Shown piece by piece: positions 1 to 9,252 of a stretch of DNA of 64,000 nucleotides. The stretch lies in assembly GCA_002256345.1 (NCBI GenBank), contig NKIY01000004.1, positions 79,876-143,875 of the forward strand, read 5' to 3'. Below the pieces are notes generated by a model. It made no database searches. It had not been told where the DNA came from and worked only from the letters and a program-made list of their open reading frames with translations. Within the stretch, counting starts at the first letter, position 1; every line of letters starts with the position of its first letter. This stretch comes from Bradyrhizobiaceae bacterium PARB1 (GTDB lineage: Bacteria > Pseudomonadota > Alphaproteobacteria > Rhizobiales > Xanthobacteraceae). Both the position numbers and the translations under genes were made by a program.

Positions 1-385
1 TCGCCACTTCGCGCACCTGTGCAAGATGCGCCATGAGTTCGGCTTGCGTCTGATGCACGGTTTCCACCGGCGCGCCGGAGAGCTCGAACTGCCCGCCCGG
101 CTCCAGCGAGATGGCACCGCCGCCGGTGACATCATAGAGGCCGATGATATTCGGTCCCTCCATGATCGGCTCCCAGCCGAGCAGATGCTTCATGCCATCC
201 AGCAACGCGCCGATGCCGCGCGAGCCTTCGTAAGGCACAGGATGGTGACCATCGAGGGTGAACGGCGTCTTCTCGTGTTCCGTCCCGATGCGGAATTCCG
301 ACACCGGCTTCACGCCCGCTTCCAGCCACGCCACGAGTTCGTCGCGCGACTGCAGCGGCGTCATATCGAGTTGGTCACGCGCCAT
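1..385 (-). CDS. gshA: Glutamate--cysteine ligase, N-terminal part (runs off window start)
   Basis: Minus-strand reading MARDQLDMTPLQSRDELVAWLEAGVKPVSEFRIGTEHEKTPFTLDGHHPVPYEGSRGIGALLDGMKHLLGWEP...; matches the plant/alphaproteobacterial GCL N-terminus. Not in ORF track because it is truncated. Confidence 0.85.
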   Translation of the reverse strand, partial: MARDQLDMTPLQSRDELVAWLEAGVKPVSEFRIGTEHEKTPFTLDGHHPVPYEGSRGIGALLDGMKHLLGWEPIMEGPNIIGLYDVTGGGAISLEPGGQFELSGAPVETVHQTQAELMAHLAQVREVA

Positions 386-481
386 GAGAAGTCCAGTCGA
401 AAGGCGCTGCAATCCAATGCGCGCAGTGTCGGGGACGCCGGCCATCCGATGGGGAAGCCGACGCAGAGGGAGTCTGAAACA

Positions 482-979
482 TCATCGCGCCGGAGCGACG
501 TCTTTGGCGACCGGCGCAGAAACGGCCGGCGTGTCATGGCATGCGCAACCGAGCCGGTCCAGCAGGCCGCACAGCTTTGCTGCATCTGCGTCGGTGAGCT
601 TGGAGCCGACATGCTTCTCGATGGCCACCGCGTAGGCGTTGCCCATCTTCTTGTGCAGCTCGCGCCCCGTCGGGGTGATCTCCACGAACAGCCCGCGCTT
701 GTCCATCTTGCATTCGCGCCTGATTGCAAGACCCTCATCCACCAGCCGGTCGATCAGCCGCGAGGTCGAATATTGCGGTATCAGCATCTGCTTTTCGAGC
801 TCGACGGGGCGCAGCTCGCCATTTGGCGAGCGCGACAGCTCCATCAGCGCATCATACCAGGCGAGCGGCGGAAAGCCGGCGCGCTTCAGATCCTGCTCGA
901 CGCCGTCCAGTACGCGGCTCTGCACCCGCATCAGCCGAATCCAGGCGGCGGCCGCTTCGGTGGAAGGTTTACGTTTCAT
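482..979 (-). CDS. MarR family transcriptional regulator
   Basis: ORF 482..1030 with winged-helix region ELRPVELEKQMLIPQYSTSRLIDRLVDEGLAIRRECKMDKRGLFVEITPTGRELHKKM; start at MKRKPSTE preferred. Confidence 0.85.
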   Translation of the reverse strand: MKRKPSTEAAAAWIRLMRVQSRVLDGVEQDLKRAGFPPLAWYDALMELSRSPNGELRPVELEKQMLIPQYSTSRLIDRLVDEGLAIRRECKMDKRGLFVEITPTGRELHKKMGNAYAVAIEKHVGSKLTDADAAKLCGLLDRLGCACHDTPAVSAPVAKDVAPAR

Positions 980-1102
980 CACACGGTCCAAATGGTGGCC
1001 TATCCTAGCCACTTGATGCATCTGCATCAATCTTGACTATTCCATGCCGATGCATTTAGTCACACCCCGGCGTTACCCCAACGTCCTTAAGGAGAAATTT
1101 CG

Positions 1103-1717
1103 ATGAAGCTGTATTATTCGCCCGGCGCCTGCTCGCTGTCGCCGCATATCGCACTTCTCGAAGCAGGCCTGCCCTACGACCTGGTCAAGGTCGATCTCAA
1201 GGCCAAGAAGCTGGAAAGCGGCGACGATTTCCTGGCCGTCAATCCCAAGGGCCAGGTGCCCGCGCTCGGCCTCGACAGCGGCGAGCTTGTCACCGAAGGT
1301 CCGGTGATCGTGCAATACATCGCCGACCATGCCGCCGACAAAAATCTCGCGCCCGCCGATGGCAGCAACGAGCGCCGCAAGCTGCAGGAATTGCTCACCT
1401 TCATCAATGGCGAAGTGCACAAGAACTTTTCACCGCTGTTCCAGCCAGTCTTCAGCGATGAGACGAAAGAATTTTTCCGTACCCGCCTGACCGGCAAGTT
1501 CAAATATCTCGACAGCCTGCTGGCCGGGAACGACTATCTGCTCGGCGGCAACTTCAGCGTGGCTGACGGTTATCTGTTCACCATGCTGCGCTGGGCCGAC
1601 GCCCATAAGCTCGACCTCTCCATGTTCAAGAACCTGATGGCCTATAAGGACCGCGTCGCGGCACGCCCGAAGGTCCAGGAAGCGCTGGAGAAGGAAGGCC
1701 TGATGAAGGCAGCGTAA
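1103..1717 (+). CDS. Glutathione S-transferase
   Basis: MKLYYSPGACSLSPHIALLEAGLPYDLVKVDL... beta-class GST; RBS aaggag upstream. Confidence 0.92.
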   Translation: MKLYYSPGACSLSPHIALLEAGLPYDLVKVDLKAKKLESGDDFLAVNPKGQVPALGLDSGELVTEGPVIVQYIADHAADKNLAPADGSNERRKLQELLTFINGEVHKNFSPLFQPVFSDETKEFFRTRLTGKFKYLDSLLAGNDYLLGGNFSVADGYLFTMLRWADAHKLDLSMFKNLMAYKDRVAARPKVQEALEKEGLMKAA

Positions 1718-1744
1718 GCTGCTCTGCCAAGCCATTCGGAAGGG

Positions 1745-1775
1745 CCGGCAGCAAAAGCCGGCCCTTTTTGTTCTA
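1745..1775 (+). terminator. Rho-independent terminator after GST
   Basis: gggccggcagcaaaagccggccctttttg hairpin plus T tract. Confidence 0.75.
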
Positions 1776-1844
1776 CTACCCTGGCGACCTCCGGGTTCCG
1801 TCTGTGCCCTTTGACTTCGCGCCCTTTGCCCCCACATAGGCCCC

Positions 1845-2840
1845 ATGACCCCATCCCCCGATTACAGCCTCCAGCCCGACACTCCTATGCGCGCGCCATC
1901 TTCCGTCCCGGTGGACGATGCGGTGCTGCCATTCGACGTGGCGCCGCTCGATCTGCGCGGACGGCTGACACGGCTCGGGCCTGCGCTCGATGAGCTCCTG
2001 TCCAAGCACGATTATCCGACGCCGGTGGCGAAACTGCTCGGCGAGGCCATTGTGCTGACCACGTTGCTTGGCTCGGCGTTGAAATTCGACGGCCGCTTCA
2101 TCCTGCAGACCCAGACCGACGGTCCGGTGTCGCTAATGATTGTCGACTTCCGCGCACCGGATCGCATGCGTGCCTATGCGCGCTTCGACACCGAGCGCCT
2201 GAAAGACGGACTGTCGTCGGCAGAACTGCTCGGCAAGGGGCACCTCGCGATGACCGTCGATCAGGGCCCCGACATGAGCCGCTACCAGGGTCTCGTCGCA
2301 CTCGACGGCGGCACGCTGGAAGACGCTGCGCACGAATATTTCCTGCGCTCCGAACAGATCCCGACCAAAGTGCGCATCGCCGTCGGCGAGGAGTGGCGGG
2401 GCGGCGATGGCGGCCCCACCCATGGTTGGCGCGGCGGCGGCATGCTGTTGCAATTCCTGCCCAAAGCATCCCATCGCGCCCAGCGCGATCTCGATGCAGG
2501 CGATGTCCCGGACGGCGCTAAAATCGACGTGGTGCCTGAGGACGACGCCTGGGTCGAAGGCCAGTCGCTGATCTCGACCGTCGAGGATGTCGAGCTGATT
2601 GATCCGGATCTCTCCGGCGAGCGGCTGTTATTCCGCCTCTTTCACGAACGCGGCGTACGCGTCTTCGCCCCGGCGCCGCTGCGCGCGCAATGCTCCTGTT
2701 CGCGCGAGGCAGTGTCCGGCATGCTGAAGGGCTTCGACCCGCAGGATCGCGCCGATATGGTGGAGAACGGCAAGGTCGTCGTGACCTGCGAGTTCTGCTC
2801 ATCGGTCTATGAATTCACGCCGGCAGAGGCTGGCCTCTAG
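1845..2840 (+). CDS. hslO: Hsp33 family redox chaperone
   Basis: C-terminal QCSCSREAVSGML...VVTCEFCSSVYEF (CxC...CxxC zinc motif). Confidence 0.92.
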   Translation: MTPSPDYSLQPDTPMRAPSSVPVDDAVLPFDVAPLDLRGRLTRLGPALDELLSKHDYPTPVAKLLGEAIVLTTLLGSALKFDGRFILQTQTDGPVSLMIVDFRAPDRMRAYARFDTERLKDGLSSAELLGKGHLAMTVDQGPDMSRYQGLVALDGGTLEDAAHEYFLRSEQIPTKVRIAVGEEWRGGDGGPTHGWRGGGMLLQFLPKASHRAQRDLDAGDVPDGAKIDVVPEDDAWVEGQSLISTVEDVELIDPDLSGERLLFRLFHERGVRVFAPAPLRAQCSCSREAVSGMLKGFDPQDRADMVENGKVVVTCEFCSSVYEFTPAEAGL

Positions 2841-2846
2841 GCAGTC

Positions 2847-2876
2847 GCCCGGATCGCGCTTCGCTCCATCCGGGCT
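2847..2876. repeat. Palindromic intergenic repeat (cccggatcgcgcttcgctccatccggg)
   Basis: Inverted repeat; same element type occurs at 11755-11848. Confidence 0.65.
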
Positions 2877-2883
2877 ACTCTAC

Positions 2884-3276
2884 TCAGTTCAGCACCCGCC
2901 TGCTCTCCGGCCCATCCAGCGAGAACAACGGCACGTCGATTTCGAACGGCTCGCCCTGATCGGTCACCATCTGATAGGTGCCCTCCATAAAGCCCGACGA
3001 GGTCGGCAGCGGTACGCCGGACGTGTATTCGAACCGCTCGCCCGGCCCGAGTACGGGCTGTTCGCCGATTACCCCCTCGCCACGCACTTCCTGCATCCGG
3101 CCCGACGCGTCAGTAATGATCCAGTGCCGCGTCTTGAGCTGCACGGTTTCCTTGCCTGCATTGGTGATGACGATCGTATAGGACCAGAAGAACTGCTGCT
3201 TCTCGGCCGATGAGCGCTCCGGCATGAAATTCGGTTCGACGGTAACTTCGATGTGGCGGGTGATGGCGCGGTACAT
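2884..3276 (-). CDS. apaG: ApaG protein (Co2+/Mg2+ efflux-associated)
   Basis: MYRAITRHIEVTVEPNFMPERSSAEKQQFFWSYTIVITNAGKETVQLKTRHWIITDASGRMQEVRGEGVIGEQPVLGPGERFEYTSG. Confidence 0.93.
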   Translation of the reverse strand: MYRAITRHIEVTVEPNFMPERSSAEKQQFFWSYTIVITNAGKETVQLKTRHWIITDASGRMQEVRGEGVIGEQPVLGPGERFEYTSGVPLPTSSGFMEGTYQMVTDQGEPFEIDVPLFSLDGPESRRVLN

Positions 3277-3504
3277 AGGGTGTCATCGCTGCGTGAGGCT
3301 GAACCGGCAACATAACGAAAAACAACGGAGCGGCCAAATACCGATGCCCCGCAAATTTGCTACCCCCGTTTGAACACAGTTCGTACCTATCGCGTTCCGG
3401 TCCGCGGCGGATCGCCTCACGAAATCGTCTCGCCATGAATTGACTTGCGGCAGCGCCGCGAAGCGGTTCTTTCTCTTCAGTCGATCTATCATGTGCGGTG
3501 TTGA

Positions 3505-4770
3505 ATGACCTCTGTTGCCGATCCGATCGCCGGACCTGCACATGCCGATGCGGCCAAAGCATCGTCCCACGCAACTGCACATGCGGAGGCGCTGCCCACC
3601 GTGACAGCGGTGAACGAGCGTGAACTGCGCCTCGACCTATTCCGCGGCCTCGCACTGTGGCTGATCTTCATCGATCACCTGCCGCAAAACCTGCTCACCT
3701 GGCTGACCATCCGCAATTACGGCTTCAGCGACGCCACCGAGATTTTCATTTTCATCTCCGGCTACACCGCTGCTTTCGTCTACGGCCGCGCGATGCAGGA
3801 GCAGGGCACGGTGGTCGCCAGTGCGCGCATCCTCAAGCGCGTCTGGCAAATCTATGTGGCCCACGTCTTTCTGTTCACGATCTTTCTCGCAGAAATCTCC
3901 TACGTTGCCACGCGCTTCCAGAATCCGCTCTACACGGAAGAAATGGGCATCCTCGACTTCCTCAAGGAGCCCGACGTCACCATCGTGCAGGCGCTGCTGC
4001 TGCGCTTCCGCCCGGTCAATATGGACGTGCTGCCGCTCTATATCGTGCTGATGCTGTTCCTGCCGCTTATCCTGTGGCTGATGCGACGGCGCGCCGATCT
4101 CACGCTCGGCCTGTCCGTGCTGCTCTACGCGCTGACATGGGAATTTGACCTCCACCTCACCGCTTATCCGAACGGCGCCTGGGCGTTCAATCCATTCGCC
4201 TGGCAACTGCTGTTCGTGTTTGGGGCATGGTGCGCGCTGGGCGGCGCGGTCAGGATGACGCGTATCCTGAATTCACCGATCACGCTCTGGATCTGCGTTG
4301 CCTATCTGCTAGGGGCGTTCTGGGTGACGCTGACCTGGCATATTCCGCAGATCCATCATCTGCTGCCGAAACTGCTTGAGCAGTGGATGTATCCGATCAA
4401 CAAGCCCGATCTGGACGTGCTCCGTTTTGCCCACTTCCTGGCGCTGGCGGCACTCACCGTCCGGTTCCTGCCGAGGGATTGGCCGGCGCTGAAGTCGATC
4501 TGGCTGCGACCAATGGTGCTCTGCGGCCAGCATTCGCTTGAGATTTTCTGCATAGGCGTGTTTCTAGCCTTTGCAGGTCAGTTTTTCCTGGGCGAGATCG
4601 CAGGCGGCGCAATCATGCATGGCCTGGTCAGCCTGGTTGGGATCGTCATCATGTCCGCCGCTGCCTGGGTGTTTTCATGGTACAAGCGTGTCACCGCAAA
4701 GGGCGGGGCGCGCGCCGGGAAAACATCCCAGAACACAACCGACGCCGATCTCGCAGGAGGGGGCGCATGA
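3505..4770 (+). CDS. opgC: OpgC-family integral membrane acyltransferase
   Basis: RELRLDLFRGLALWLIFIDHLPQNLLTWLTIRNYGFSDATEIFIFISGYTAAFVYG, multi-TM. Confidence 0.85.
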   Translation: MTSVADPIAGPAHADAAKASSHATAHAEALPTVTAVNERELRLDLFRGLALWLIFIDHLPQNLLTWLTIRNYGFSDATEIFIFISGYTAAFVYGRAMQEQGTVVASARILKRVWQIYVAHVFLFTIFLAEISYVATRFQNPLYTEEMGILDFLKEPDVTIVQALLLRFRPVNMDVLPLYIVLMLFLPLILWLMRRRADLTLGLSVLLYALTWEFDLHLTAYPNGAWAFNPFAWQLLFVFGAWCALGGAVRMTRILNSPITLWICVAYLLGAFWVTLTWHIPQIHHLLPKLLEQWMYPINKPDLDVLRFAHFLALAALTVRFLPRDWPALKSIWLRPMVLCGQHSLEIFCIGVFLAFAGQFFLGEIAGGAIMHGLVSLVGIVIMSAAAWVFSWYKRVTAKGGARAGKTSQNTTDADLAGGGA

Positions 4771-5543
4771 TCACCTTGCTGCACGACAGAACGTCGTGGC
4801 GACGCGCGCTGCTGCTGGTCTTGCTGATGGCCGGACCGGCGCAGGCCGAGCCGCCTAAACAGACCTGCGACGTTCCCGCCTATCTTCTGACCAGCGAAAG
4901 CTCTCTGCCGAAAGTACGGGCAACCGTAAAGACTGACGGCAAGCTCAATATTCTGGTGATCGGCAGCCGCTCTGCTGTCATTGGCCTGTCCGACCAGTCG
5001 GCGGCATTTCCCAACCGCCTCCAGGCCTATCTCGCCGACAAACTGCCGGGCGTCTCGGTCAACGTCGCGCTGGAGCTGCAAGTCAAAAAGACCGCAGAGG
5101 AGATGGCCCCCGACCTGGGTAAACTGGTCGAAAGCCACAAGCCGGACCTGGTCGTCTGGCAGACTGGAACCGTCGATGCCATGCGCCAGGTGGATAGCGA
5201 CGATTTTCGCAATGCATTGGACGACGGCGTCACTGCCATGCAAAAGGCCGGAACTGACGTCATTTTAATGAACCTGCAATACAGTCCACGCACCGAGTCC
5301 ATGATTTCCGGCTCGGCCTACCTAGATAATATGCGTGTGGTGGCGCAGCAGCACGATGTTCCGCTGTTTGATCGTTTCGCCATCATGCGCCAGTGGAATG
5401 AGAATGGCGATTTCGACCTGTTCAACCCCGCGCCCGGCATGGAGCTTGCGAAGCGGGTGCATGACTGTCTCGGTCGCGCGCTATCGGCCTTTGTGATCGA
5501 AACAGCGCGTATCAAGACAGAGGATTTAAGGATTCAGCGTTAA
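4767..5543 (+). CDS. SGNH/GDSL hydrolase-like exported protein, catalytic residues not conserved
   Basis: ATGA overlap with opgC; signal peptide; co-linear with the following SGNH protein (PDLVVWQTGT / PDLVIWQVGT; NLQYSPRT / DPQYSPAT). Confidence 0.75.
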   Translation: MITLLHDRTSWRRALLLVLLMAGPAQAEPPKQTCDVPAYLLTSESSLPKVRATVKTDGKLNILVIGSRSAVIGLSDQSAAFPNRLQAYLADKLPGVSVNVALELQVKKTAEEMAPDLGKLVESHKPDLVVWQTGTVDAMRQVDSDDFRNALDDGVTAMQKAGTDVILMNLQYSPRTESMISGSAYLDNMRVVAQQHDVPLFDRFAIMRQWNENGDFDLFNPAPGMELAKRVHDCLGRALSAFVIETARIKTEDLRIQR

Positions 5544-6460
5544 TGAGTTTCGAAGGTACCCTGCCCCGCCTTGTTATTGTCGCTGCGCTAGCCGTCATGA
5601 CACCCGCACTCACCTCGGTGGCCCACGCCGAGGGATCGCAGGGCGCCGCGCAGGGGCAGACCGACAGCAGGGGCGTGGCCGGCAAGACGATCGACAAGGT
5701 GAAGGACGTCGCCAAGACCGCCACTGATATTCTCAGCCGTGTGCCGTGCCGTCAGCCCAAAGGCGGCATGAAGACACTCGGCGCCCTGCCCCATGTAGCT
5801 GGCAAGCTCGCTGCGCATCAGCCCGTCACCATTATCGCCTTCGGTTCGTCATCGACTCAGGGCTGGGGCTCATCCGCGCCGGAATTCACTTATCCCAATC
5901 GCCTCGCAGCGCAGCTGCACCGCGCCTATCCCGGCGCAAATATCACTGTGCTCAATCGCGGCGTCGGCGGCGAAGACGCGCCGGAGATGATGAAGCGGCT
6001 GCAGACCCAGGTGATCGACGTGAAGCCGGATCTGGTGATCTGGCAGGTCGGCACCAATGCGGTGCTGCGCAATCTCGATCCCGCCGAGACCGGCAAGATG
6101 ATCGAGGATGGCGTCGGCCGAATTCAGGCCGGTGGCGCCGACGTCGTGCTGATCGATCCGCAATACTCTCCGGCGACGACATCGAAGCCGGAAGGCACCA
6201 CCAAGATGCTGTCGCTGATGCACAAGGTGGCCGAGCTACGCAAGGTCGGCATCTTCCCGCGCTTCGAGGTGATGAAAGAGTGGCACGAAGGCCAGCAGAT
6301 GGCATTCGACGCCTTCGTCATCTCCGACGGTCTGCATATGAACGACTGGGGCTATGCCTGCTTCGCGCAATTGCTCGGCGACAACATCATCAAATCCGTC
6401 GGCCAGATCCAGATGGGGACGAACGAACCGGCCGTACAGCAGGCGCAGCGGCCGTTGTAG
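5543..6460 (+). CDS. SGNH/GDSL hydrolase family protein
   Basis: Blocks FGSSST, NRGVGGE, VGTN, DGLHMNDWG; TAATG overlap with upstream gene. Confidence 0.85.
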   Translation: MSFEGTLPRLVIVAALAVMTPALTSVAHAEGSQGAAQGQTDSRGVAGKTIDKVKDVAKTATDILSRVPCRQPKGGMKTLGALPHVAGKLAAHQPVTIIAFGSSSTQGWGSSAPEFTYPNRLAAQLHRAYPGANITVLNRGVGGEDAPEMMKRLQTQVIDVKPDLVIWQVGTNAVLRNLDPAETGKMIEDGVGRIQAGGADVVLIDPQYSPATTSKPEGTTKMLSLMHKVAELRKVGIFPRFEVMKEWHEGQQMAFDAFVISDGLHMNDWGYACFAQLLGDNIIKSVGQIQMGTNEPAVQQAQRPL

Positions 6461-6590
6461 TTGTCGTCCCGGCGAATGCCGGGACCCTAAACCTGCGAAG
6501 GCAGGGCCGTGACGAACACGCACCTGCTTTCTTTCCAGAATGATAGTCCGCTGTGTATGCGCCCCGGCTTGCGCCGGGGCGACACGCTTA
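6461..6590. repeat. Intergenic palindromic repeats (REP/BIME-like)
   Basis: gtcccggcgaatgccgggac and cgccccggcttgcgccggggcg hairpins. Confidence 0.55.
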
Positions 6591-7769
6591 CGCCTTGGCC
6601 AGCGCCGCTTCGAAGTCCTCGATCAAATCGTCGCGATGCTCGAGGCCCGCCGAGAAGCGGATAAAGCCTTCCGTGATACCGAGCTCCAGCCGCGCTTCCA
6701 GCGACAGGCGCTGATGCGTCGTCGTCGCTGGATGTGTCACAAGGCTCTTCGCATCGCCGAGATTGTTCGAGATGCGTGCGACCTTCAGCGCATTCAGCAC
6801 GCGGAACGCAGCCTCCTTGCCGCCCTTCACCTCAAAGCCGATCAGTGTCGAGCCGGCGCGCATCTGTTTCTTCACAAGCGCCGCCTGCGGATGATCCTCG
6901 CGACCCGGATAGATCAGGCGTGACACCTTCGGATGCTGCGCCAGCACGTCGGCAACCGCCGCCGCCGTCTGCGTCTGCCGCTCGACGCGGATCGCCAATG
7001 TTTCCAGCCCTTTCACCAGCGTCCACGCATTGAACGGCGAGATCGAGGGACCGGTCTGGCGCAGATAGTTGTGAATGTGCTCGTCGATGAAATCCTTCGA
7101 CGACAGGATGATGCCGCCGAGGCAGCGACCCTGGCCGTCGATATGCTTGGTGGCCGAATAGACGACGACGTCTGCGCCGAGCGCCAGTGGGCTCTGCCAG
7201 ATCGGCGTCGCGAACACATTGTCGACGATCAACCGCGCACCGCCGGCATGGGCGATCTCGGCGATAGCGCCGATATCGAGCACGTCGAGAGTCGGGTTGG
7301 TCGGGCTTTCCAGGAACAGCGACTTGGTGTTCGGCTTCATCGCCTTCTGCCATTGGTCGAGATCAAGACCATCGACCAGCGTGAATTCGATGCCATATCG
7401 CGGCAGCAGTTCCTCGATGACGTAGCGACAGGAGCCGAACAGCGCCTTCGCAGCAACGACATGATCGCCCTGGCGCAGCGGCGCGAGGATCGCGGTGGTG
7501 ACGGCGGCCATGCCGGTAGCAGTGGCGCGCGCGGCTCCCGCGCCTTCGAGGTCGACCATGCGGTTCTCGAACATCGCGGTGTTCGGATTCGAGAAACGCG
7601 AATAGATGAAGCCGGGATCTTCGCCCTTGAACCGCGCCTCGCAGGCCTCGGCCGTCTCGTAGATGAAGCCCTGCGTCAGAAAAAGGGCTTCGGACGTCTC
7701 GTTATATTGCGAGCGCAAGGCACTGGAATGAACGAGGCGGGTTTCGGGGCGGTATGACTTCTCGGACAT
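6588..7769 (-). CDS. metZ: O-succinylhomoserine sulfhydrylase
   Basis: MSEKSYRPETRLVHSSALRSQYNETSEALFLTQGFIYETAEACEARFKGEDPGFIYSRFSNPN...; PLP motif VVYSATKHIDGQGR; RBS ggagg. Confidence 0.92.
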   Translation of the reverse strand: MSEKSYRPETRLVHSSALRSQYNETSEALFLTQGFIYETAEACEARFKGEDPGFIYSRFSNPNTAMFENRMVDLEGAGAARATATGMAAVTTAILAPLRQGDHVVAAKALFGSCRYVIEELLPRYGIEFTLVDGLDLDQWQKAMKPNTKSLFLESPTNPTLDVLDIGAIAEIAHAGGARLIVDNVFATPIWQSPLALGADVVVYSATKHIDGQGRCLGGIILSSKDFIDEHIHNYLRQTGPSISPFNAWTLVKGLETLAIRVERQTQTAAAVADVLAQHPKVSRLIYPGREDHPQAALVKKQMRAGSTLIGFEVKGGKEAAFRVLNALKVARISNNLGDAKSLVTHPATTTHQRLSLEARLELGITEGFIRFSAGLEHRDDLIEDFEAALAKA

Positions 7770-7802
7770 GGGACCTCCAACATGCCTGCCTGCGGCAGGC
7801 AT

Positions 7803-7840
7803 AAAAAAACCGGCCTGGACGGACGTCCACAAGCCGGGTT
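7803..7840 (-). terminator. Intrinsic-terminator-like hairpin between the SAM-II aptamer and metZ
   Basis: Minus strand aacccggcttgtggacgtccgtccaggccggttttttta: GC stem followed by 7 T. Confidence 0.75.
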
Positions 7841-7865
7841 CACATGCTGGAAGGGCATGATCCGC

Positions 7866-7926
7866 GGCCTGTTTAGCGACTTATTTTACGTGGCTGCAAG
7901 CCGGCCGGCCCAAATCACCACGGGAT
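7866..7926 (-). ncRNA. SAM-II riboswitch (metA motif)
   Basis: Minus strand tcccgtggtgatttgggccggccggcttgcagccacgtaaaataagtcgctaaacaggcc; matches SAM-II consensus (GTGATTTGGCCG...GGCTTGCAGCCACG...AANAAGTCGCTAAA) upstream of metZ. Confidence 0.92.
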
Positions 7927-8037
7927 AACAGTGTTCCTATTCCCGCTTGCCCTTTCCGTCAAGGCGCGCTTGAAGTAGCCGGTAAAGTTGCGATTTTTCA
8001 GGGTATTGTCCCGGAAAGCCGACCGAAGGACCAGACC

Positions 8038-9144
8038 GTGACGTTCACCCTCGCCCCCGATGCCGATGGAATTCTACCCGACAGCATGATCGAGGCGATG
8101 GCTGAGGCCGGCCTGATCCTGCCCGAATACGACTTCGTCGAAAGCCAGATCCAGCCCGCCAGCCTCGATCTGCGCCTCGGCCCGATCGCCTATCGCGTCC
8201 GCGCCAGCTTTCTGCCCGGACCGAACGTCACGGTCGCCGAGCGCATCGACGAATTGAAGCTGCACGAGATCGATCTCTCCGAAGGCGCAGTGCTCGAAAC
8301 CAACTGTGTCTATATCGTGCCGCTGCTGGAAAGCCTCGCGCTGCCGCCGCACATCTTCGCATCCGCCAATCCGAAGAGCTCGACCGGCCGCCTCGACGTC
8401 TTCACCCGCGTCATCGCCGACGGCACGCGCCGCTTCGATGTGATCGGTGCAGGCTATCATGGCCCGCTCTATGCCGAGATCAGCCCGAAAACCTTCCCTG
8501 TACTGCTGCGCGAAGGCTCACGCCTGTCGCAGGTGCGGTTCCGCGTCGGCAATGCCGCGCTCGACACCGAGGCGCTGGAAGAGCTGCATGCACAGGAGCC
8601 GCTGGTCGATTGCGAGGATGCCGATCTCACGGGCGGCCTTGCTGTCTCCGTCGATCTCTCCGGCGAAAATGCCTCCGGCTTTGTCGGCTATCGCGCCAAG
8701 CGCCACACCGGCGTGGTCGATGTCGATCGCCGATCGGGTTATGCGGTGGAGGATTTCTGGGAACCGATCCATGCGCGTCCGGACCGCACGCTGATCCTCG
8801 ATCCCGGCGAGTTTTATATCCTGGCCTCGAAGGAGGCCGTGCAGGTGCCCCCGGATTACGCCGCCGAGATGGTGCCGTTCGATCCCTTGGTCGGCGAGTT
8901 CCGCGTGCATTACGCCGGCTTCTTCGATCCCGGCTTCGGCCATGGCGGCGCCGGCGGCAAGGGCTCGCGCGCGGTACTGGAAGTGCGCTCGCGCGAAGTG
9001 CCGTTCATCCTCGAACACGGACAGATCGTCGGTCGCCTCGTCTATGAACGCATGCTGGATCGGCCGGATTCGCTTTATGGCCAGCGCATCGGCTCCAACT
9101 ATCAGGGCCAGAATCTGAAACTGTCGAAGCACTTCAAGGTCTGA
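8038..9144 (+). CDS. dcd: 2'-deoxycytidine 5'-triphosphate deaminase, two-domain type
   Basis: ASANPKSSTGRLDVFTRVIADG...; second dUTPase-like half RAVLEVRSREVPFILEHGQIVGRLVYERM. Confidence 0.9.
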   Translation: MTFTLAPDADGILPDSMIEAMAEAGLILPEYDFVESQIQPASLDLRLGPIAYRVRASFLPGPNVTVAERIDELKLHEIDLSEGAVLETNCVYIVPLLESLALPPHIFASANPKSSTGRLDVFTRVIADGTRRFDVIGAGYHGPLYAEISPKTFPVLLREGSRLSQVRFRVGNAALDTEALEELHAQEPLVDCEDADLTGGLAVSVDLSGENASGFVGYRAKRHTGVVDVDRRSGYAVEDFWEPIHARPDRTLILDPGEFYILASKEAVQVPPDYAAEMVPFDPLVGEFRVHYAGFFDPGFGHGGAGGKGSRAVLEVRSREVPFILEHGQIVGRLVYERMLDRPDSLYGQRIGSNYQGQNLKLSKHFKV

Positions 9145-9157
9145 GCATCCAACGAAA

Positions 9158-9190
9158 AAAGGCCCGCATAAACATGCGGGCCAGGTTTTC
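9158..9190. terminator. Hairpin terminator after dcd
   Basis: aaaaaaggcccgcataaacatgcgggccaggtttt. Confidence 0.7.
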
Positions 9191-9252
9191 TGGAGAGTCC
9201 AAGTCGACAGAGGAAGCGACGCCGGCCGTAACCGGCATCGCTTGTCGCAGAG

